Source of the DNA: F1-120-MAGs238 sp964484185
GTDB taxonomy: Bacteria; Planctomycetota; Phycisphaerae; Phycisphaerales; UBA1924
Assembly (NCBI GenBank): GCA_964484185.1
Contig: CAZAEQ010000041.1
Span: 1 to 36,753 of the forward strand
Reading direction: 5' to 3'
DNA: 36,753 nucleotides
Below, in pieces: positions 32,801-36,753 of this stretch. The notes under the pieces are model-generated. The model saw only the letters and a program-made list of their open reading frames with translations, did not search any database and had not been told where the DNA came from. The stretch's first letter is position 1. Each line of letters begins with the position of its first letter. Made by a program: the position numbers and the translations under genes.

Positions 32801-33297
32801 TTCCGCGTCCCTATATCCCCAGCGATCTCCGTCGTCTCGAAGCCTACCGCCGTCTTGCCATCGCCGAATCCTTCGAGTCCCTGGAAAAATTCCGCCTCGA
32901 TCTCATCGCCGCATACGGCACACCGCCACGCCAGGTTGAGCGCCTCCTCGAAATGGCCCAGGTTCGGGTGGCGTGCGCTTCCATGCACATCCACACCCTG
33001 ACAGTGCGAGAAAAAGATGTCATTTTCATGTGCAAGGATGAAAAGCTCGTCGCCGCGACATTGCTTAAAAACGCCAGTGGAAACGCCACTCAAGCCTCAG
33101 TCCGCGCTTTGCCACCCAAACAACCCGGCGGCTCCGCGGAGGTCTATTTCCGCCCGCCCGATGCCTATCTCGAACCCGACACCTTACTCGCGGTTCTGCG
33201 AAAAAGACTGGGAGTCCCAGTTGCCGAAGCTGCCCCAGTCGTGAAACCGCTCCCACCGCTTGACCGCACTCGCAAAAAGCCTCGCCGCAATCAATGA
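29827..33297 (+). CDS. mfd: Transcription-repair coupling factor Mfd
   Basis: A 1156-residue Mfd, full length for the family. The UvrB-homology part is at about 1-350 (GYRRVEIIEEPGDFAIRGG, then LDVFSPG). The CarD-like RNA-polymerase interaction domain is near 448 (FLDVQPGDYVVHTDHGISRF). RecG-like translocase motifs follow: GDVGFGKTE (Walker A, near 611), DEEQRFG (near 713), SATPIPRTLHMALLG and the TRG region HQLRGRVGRSKHRAYCYLV (near 880). The C-terminal regulatory domain follows to the end. Mfd releases stalled RNA polymerase and recruits UvrA for strand-specific repair. The start is a GTG with no clear Shine-Dalgarno; codons just inside are consistent with Mfd, so the exact start is uncertain by a few residues. 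Confidence 0.97.
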   Translation: MGLRAFRLFSGDRTLTDLIQILALEPQLQSFADALSKRVRAVATGAAGSSTSLCAAAVAKLAKRPVILVVAHIDDADDSADELAGLGVNVRRLPAVEVLPGESNVSIDLFAERVSVLREIVTGAITPGSVLIAPIQSLMQSVPMPSRMDRLLRIVKLGETIPPGNLARWLDEAGYRRVEIIEEPGDFAIRGGILDVFSPGTPTALADGPEIVCGIPVRLDFFGDTLDRITEIDLETMGSDRKLAPGSGVQLVCADLKTIQSDEGTCSALEVFPREAIVILAETMEIVEQGRGYFERIIDSRGIFGPPAVLKKLESDFHALGEINHFSAGATSAEHRVELPVRQLQPFSKDLAEAFKELVAPLTLPTPERVIAFCQNPGEQQRLGELLQTHAPAEAARVDSIVAYIHRGFVWGDGTHAPIHIVPYHELIGRFTTRRATRKLRAGRAMDTFLDVQPGDYVVHTDHGISRFVGLTQMPPRDLPGRKVKPGETEEYLTLEFANSSKLHVPAVQIDKVQKYVGGFKGKPPLSTLGGQKWQNQKEKAQESAKDLAAEMLRIRAAREHLPGIAFPPDTPWQTEFEEEFPYDETEDQLAALAEIRKDMGKSRPMDRLICGDVGFGKTELAIRAAFKACEFGKQVAVLVPTTVLAEQHERTFRSRFAGYPFRIESLSRFKTDQEQREILKDLKKGSVDLVIGTHRILSKDVHFADLGLVVVDEEQRFGVEHKESLLRLRLTVDVLTLSATPIPRTLHMALLGLRDISSLTTAPSDRRAIVTEVMGWNDRRLAQAISRELARDGQIYFVHNRVHDIQSMADNVRRLAPDARIVIGHGQMPPEELEQVILKFVRHEADILVSTTIIESGIDISNANTMIINDADRFGLADLHQLRGRVGRSKHRAYCYLVLPGDRPVNEIARKRLVAIEQFSMLGAGFKIAMRDLEIRGAGNLLGAEQSGHIATVGYEMYCRLLEDSVREMGSNKPKQTSATTSIEIGVIATIPRPYIPSDLRRLEAYRRLAIAESFESLEKFRLDLIAAYGTPPRQVERLLEMAQVRVACASMHIHTLTVREKDVIFMCKDEKLVAATLLKNASGNATQASVRALPPKQPGGSAEVYFRPPDAYLEPDTLLAVLRKRLGVPVAEAAPVVKPLPPLDRTRKKPRRNQ

Positions 33298-33322
33298 CGT
33301 GGCCGCTCCGATATGTTAGAAT
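33294..33322 (+). promoter_or_regulatory. Candidate promoter of phoU-like gene
   Basis: ATGACG (33294-33299) and TAGAAT (33317-33322) are separated by 17 bp; the first overlaps the mfd stop codon. It would allow expression of the PhoU gene independently of mfd, with a leader of about 50 nt. Confidence 0.45.
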
Positions 33323-33377
33323 CACCTCAGGTCGCGCAAGCCGACCAACGCGGTGTACTTAGAAAAGCAGGATGCCG

Positions 33378-34088
33378 ATGCCCGAATCCGGTGTGAATAC
33401 GCAATTGACAATTGAACGCCGCCTCGCCTCCTTGCGACGCCGATTGGTGCGCGAATCAACTCTCGCTATCGAAATGCTCGAACGCGCCCTCGATGCCCTT
33501 CAGCGCATGGATGTCGAACTCGCCCGCGAAGTCCGTCGCTCTGATGATCGCGTCGATCGCGAAGAAGTCGCTATCGAAGCCGAGTGCTTTGAAATCCTGA
33601 CGCTCTTTCATCCATTCGCCAAAGACTTCCGCCGTCTCACGTTCGTTCTCAAGGTCAACGCCGACATCGAACGCGCTGCCGATCACGCCGCATCTATTGC
33701 AAAAATTGTCGTTCGCCTGAACGAATCTCTCCCGCCCGGCGCTGTCCATCCGGCATTACCCACCGCACTCGTCGACCTCTGCCAGCGCGTCCCACTCACT
33801 TGCCACCGTCTACTCCGCGCAGTCCTCGATGAGAACGAGTCTGCTGCACGCGAGATCATGCTCCAGGACGACTCCATCGACAAGCTCGAACGCCAGCTCT
33901 TCCGCGAAGTCCTCGACTACATGAAGACTGGCGAGCAATACCACGCCGCCGGCCTGCTGCTTTCGCGTTGTGGCCGCGAACTCGAACGCGTCGGCGACCT
34001 GATGTGCAACGTCGCCGAAGACGTTGTCTACCTCTCCAGCGGCCAGATCATCCGCCACGAAGGCAAGCAGCGACCCGCAAATCCATAA
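33378..34088 (+). CDS. phoU: PhoU-family phosphate regulator
   Basis: A 236-residue, all-helical protein with two PhoU three-helix repeats. The first is at about 12-105 (AIEMLERALDALQRMD, DRVDREEVAIEAECFEIL, RRLTFVLKVNADIERAADHA) and the second at about 120-220 (LLRAVLDENESAAREIM, DKLERQLFREVLDYM, LLLSRCGRELERVGDLMCNV). The DxERxxDHA and ELERVGD segments are the metal-binding family motifs. PhoU couples the Pst transporter to the PhoR kinase and restrains phosphate uptake. No pst or phoR genes are in the window, so this is an isolated copy. The second of two close ATGs (33378) was chosen because AGGA lies five bases before it. Confidence 0.92.
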   Translation: MPESGVNTQLTIERRLASLRRRLVRESTLAIEMLERALDALQRMDVELAREVRRSDDRVDREEVAIEAECFEILTLFHPFAKDFRRLTFVLKVNADIERAADHAASIAKIVVRLNESLPPGAVHPALPTALVDLCQRVPLTCHRLLRAVLDENESAAREIMLQDDSIDKLERQLFREVLDYMKTGEQYHAAGLLLSRCGRELERVGDLMCNVAEDVVYLSSGQIIRHEGKQRPANP

Positions 34089-34151
34089 TGCAGTTGAAAG
34101 CGGATTTCCCCATTTACCAATCCCATAGCTAGTGGCCTCGGGAGAATTCGT

Positions 34152-34469
34152 ATGGGTGGATCCGGTCTTACATTTGTCTCATTGTTCGTGATCCTGTTGC
34201 TGCTCTGCTTTCCGCTCGGGCTGTTTTTGTTGTTCTTAGGTTGGCGCGGGAAGTATCACGGAACGTTCCCATCCTGCGGCAATTGCGGATTCGATGTGAC
34301 TGGAATCCCCTCCGATAACCCATCTAAGTGCCCCGAATGCGGCAGCGGTCTCGCCGGAAAAACCAAAATCGGCCGGCATCGCCGTCGCTTCGTGCCGCTT
34401 ATTGCTGGCAGCGTTCTCCTGCTCATTTCCTTTACTGCATTCTCAATCATGCTCTTGCGAATGCTCTGA
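34152..34469 (+). CDS. Small zinc-ribbon membrane protein
   Basis: A 105-residue protein with two membrane helices (about 7-30 and 82-103) flanking a cytoplasmic or periplasmic zinc ribbon: Cys42-x2-Cys45 (SCGNCGFDV) and Cys60-x2-Cys63 (CPECGSGL), spaced by 14 residues. An arginine-rich stretch (GRHRRRF) precedes the second helix. Proteins with this 'CxxCGYDLxG...CPECG' arrangement next to membrane helices are very common in planctomycetes, and their role is not known. GGGAGA lies suitably upstream of the ATG. It is a stand-alone gene between phoU and the fifth dockerin protein. Confidence 0.8.
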   Translation: MGGSGLTFVSLFVILLLLCFPLGLFLLFLGWRGKYHGTFPSCGNCGFDVTGIPSDNPSKCPECGSGLAGKTKIGRHRRRFVPLIAGSVLLLISFTAFSIMLLRML

Positions 34470-34648
34470 CGCTCTCGATACACCTGGCAGACCTTCGCGG
34501 ATATTTCATGATTTGCGTGCAAAATAAAGCTATGCATTCGCACTTTTTTGGTACATTACTGACGCCCGCTGCCGCCGTGCGGGCAAAATGGAAGCGTTTG
34601 TAAACTTCCATTGATCAACAGGCGGTCCATTTGGAAAGGGAGATCAGA

Positions 34649-35788
34649 ATGAAGAATGTAAGTCGAGCAGCCGCTTCTGCAGCGGCCGTGCTTCTGGCAT
34701 CGGTCGCATGCGCCCAGCCATCAAACGATGAATGTCATCTATCAGATGAGGTATTCGTCGGCGACAATCCATTTACAAATGTCGGTGCCACGACTGATAC
34801 AGATCCGGATTGCGTCTTCAGCGGCAGCGATGTGTGGTTCATCTTCACTCCGCCAGCCACAGGTTCATACACCATCGATCTGTGCAACTCGGACTTCGAT
34901 ACCACACTCACTGTCTATCTCGATTGCGGCGCATTTCCCCAGGAATGCAACGATGACTTCTGCGGACTTGGATCCCAGGTAACCGTGAACGCCTTTGAAG
35001 GAAGTTCATTCTTCATTCGCGTCGCAGGCTTTGGCGGCGACCAGGGCACCGGTGTCATGCACATCAATTCCAACGGCGGTGGGGGCACAGCCCAATGGGA
35101 TGAATTCGTCAATGGCGGCGGCGATGCCGGCGATTCCATCGCGACCGCCCAGATTCCTGTTGGCACCGGGCAGTTGAACGATATTGGCGGCAGTCTCCAA
35201 ACCGCAGATACCGCGGACATTTACAAAATCACAATCTGCGATCCGGCAAACTTCACCGCAACCACCGCAGTCCCGGCAACAGCGTTCGAAGATACCCAGC
35301 TCTTCCTTTTCGACGCTTCCGGAAATGCCGTCGAAATGAATGACGATGATCCATCTGGAAACGGCGGCCTGGCTTCAGCGCTGGATAACTCATTTGTGAC
35401 CACTGCCGGTGATTACTACATCGCTGTCACGCATTACGACATCGATCCCAACAATTCCATCCCGGAATCAATTTGGGAAGACACTCCGTTCAACGCAGTC
35501 CGCGCCCCAGATGGCTTGCTGAACGGTGGCGATATCACGCTTGCCTCATGGGACGACACAACTTTCTCGACCTTTGGCTATGGCATCGCGTTTACCGGCG
35601 TTTGCTTCCCGGGCGGCGGCGGCTGTGCAGCCGACTTCAATGGCGACACTGTCGTTGACTTCTTTGATTATCTGGACTTTGTGGATGCCTTCTCGGCGCA
35701 GGAGCCAAGCGCTGACTTCAACGGTGACACCGTGATTGACTTCTTTGATTACCTCGACTTCGTCGATGCGTTCTCAACCGGTTGCTGA
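34649..35788 (+). CDS. Secreted protein with pre-peptidase C-terminal-like domains and GC-type dockerin
   Basis: A 379-residue exported protein. The signal peptide MKNVSRAAASAAAVLLAS ends near ACAQ (residue ~23). Residues about 25-135 resemble a pre-peptidase C-terminal (PPC-type) beta-sandwich: DVWFIFTPPATGSYTIDLC, TTLTVYLDC, SSFFIRVAGFGGDQGTG. A second, related domain follows at about 150-320 (DTADIYKITIC, LFLFDASGNAVEMNDDD, AGDYYIAVTHYD). The C-terminus has two EF-hand-like loops (both DFNGDTVxDFFDYLDF) and ends STGC. GGGAGA (from 34638) lies about six bases before the ATG at 34649; an upstream in-frame ATG at 34631 does not have a comparable site. The gene is about 23 kb away from the dockerin cluster, showing that the module is dispersed. 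Confidence 0.85.
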   Translation: MKNVSRAAASAAAVLLASVACAQPSNDECHLSDEVFVGDNPFTNVGATTDTDPDCVFSGSDVWFIFTPPATGSYTIDLCNSDFDTTLTVYLDCGAFPQECNDDFCGLGSQVTVNAFEGSSFFIRVAGFGGDQGTGVMHINSNGGGGTAQWDEFVNGGGDAGDSIATAQIPVGTGQLNDIGGSLQTADTADIYKITICDPANFTATTAVPATAFEDTQLFLFDASGNAVEMNDDDPSGNGGLASALDNSFVTTAGDYYIAVTHYDIDPNNSIPESIWEDTPFNAVRAPDGLLNGGDITLASWDDTTFSTFGYGIAFTGVCFPGGGGCAADFNGDTVVDFFDYLDFVDAFSAQEPSADFNGDTVIDFFDYLDFVDAFSTGC

Positions 35789-35815
35789 ACCCAACTTTCC
35801 AGTTCATTAAGACCT

Positions 35816-35846
35816 GAGTCCCATCCGCCTGCCGCGGGTGGGACTC
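35816..35846 (+). terminator. Terminator of the dockerin gene at 34649
   Basis: A 13-bp stem (GAGTCCCATCCGC with GCGGGTGGGACTC, one G-T pair) and loop CTGCC are followed by TTTCTTTTT, 28 nt after the stop codon. Confidence 0.88.
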
Positions 35847-36085
35847 TTTCTTTTTGGGCGCTGGAAGCCTCTGTAAGTCCACCACGCCAAGTTTGCTGGC
35901 ATTGAACGTGAAATGGGTGGCGATTGGCCGTCTCGCGTGCCTGGTGCTCACCTGACGTCCAACACAGGGGCAGCAGTGGGGGAAGGCCTGGCTTTTTGGA
36001 ACGGCAACCCCCCGGGCAAACGAGGTGTTTTTGGCCGCGAAAAAGCAGGCAAAACGTCTTGCAGCAAAAAAGCGTGTAAAAACAC

Positions 36086-36110
36086 AAACACCCGGAAGTA
36101 CCGGGTGTTT
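36086..36110 (-). terminator. Terminator hairpin downstream of 16S rRNA
   Basis: A perfect 10-bp stem (AAACACCCGG with CCGGGTGTTT) encloses the loop AAGTA. On the minus strand it is followed by GTGTTTTTACACGCTTTTTT, a strong T-rich tail about 150 nt after the 16S 3' end. Two further small hairpins, CTAACG/CGTTAG and GTGCAGA/TCTGCAC, lie between it and the 16S and may be processing signals. I see no tRNA, 23S or protein gene between 35847 and 36259. Confidence 0.7.
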
Positions 36111-36259
36111 TGCATGCCAAATGGCGTTTGCACAAGTGAATAGGAAGCAGACCGCGTTCACCAGATATTGCTACCTGGTTGCCCAACCGGAGTTGGACGA
36201 GAAAGTTCTTACGATCCGAGGTGCAGATCTCTCTGCACACAAGGCTAACGTATCCGTTA

Positions 36260-36753
<494 letters not shown>

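Noticed and set aside
32101..33093. Minus-strand frame of 330 codons opposite mfd
   Set aside because: Antisense to conserved helicase motifs of Mfd.
35789..36259. Search for tRNA-Ile, tRNA-Ala or the start of 23S after the 16S gene
   Set aside because: No cloverleaf or 23S 5' sequence was found; only hairpins and T-runs are present.

Overview
The window looks like chromosomal DNA of a planctomycete of the class Phycisphaerae. Three things point there. Five proteins end in a paired EF-hand (dockerin-like) module, with repeated DFFDYLDF cores and a terminal Gly-Cys, of the kind NCBI calls 'GC-type dockerin'. The 16S rRNA gene is not followed by a 23S gene within the window. There are several lineage-type hypothetical proteins, such as a small zinc-ribbon membrane protein and a GH10-like protein lacking catalytic glutamates. 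The G+C content is fairly high and Shine-Dalgarno sequences are common, matching the anti-SD visible at the 16S 3' end. Assignments rest on motif reading only; no database search was possible.

Region 1 (1-4057) is a divergent catabolic locus. On the minus strand a DeoR-type regulator, lutA and the start of lutB overlap by 4 bp each. On the plus strand is a two-domain rhamnulose-1-phosphate aldolase/lactaldehyde dehydrogenase (RhaEW type). Together they would take L-rhamnulose-1-P to L-lactaldehyde, L-lactate and pyruvate, with the regulator probably acting on the shared 60-bp control region.

Region 2 (4.2-11.9 kb) holds four GC-dockerin secreted repeat proteins, one convergent fibronectin-III-like gene, a decayed relative of that gene, a large CACAGAT inverted repeat, a 21-bp tandem repeat, and a promoter module shared by two of the dockerin genes. 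It shows signs of local segmental duplication. A tRNA-Leu(GAG) closes it.

Region 3 (12.2-14.7 kb) has a hypothetical protein, a GT4/GT5-like glycosyltransferase and a small single-pass membrane protein.

Region 4 (14.7-26.5 kb) is the most unusual block. An ABC-2 permease (minus) diverges from a plus-strand array of three SPFH/band-7 proteins (HflK-like with seven predicted membrane segments, HflC, HflK-like), an ABC ATPase with a motif-bearing tail, a second ABC-2 permease and a membrane-anchored helical-repeat protein. The 460-bp divergent spacer is rich in potential hairpins. I infer a membrane-microdomain plus ABC export/remodelling system.

Region 5 (26.5-36.75 kb) is mostly housekeeping: purC, a GH10-like protein, a ComEA-like HhH protein, mfd, phoU, a zinc-ribbon membrane protein, a fifth GC-dockerin protein, and the 3' third of a 16S rRNA gene on the minus strand running off the window.
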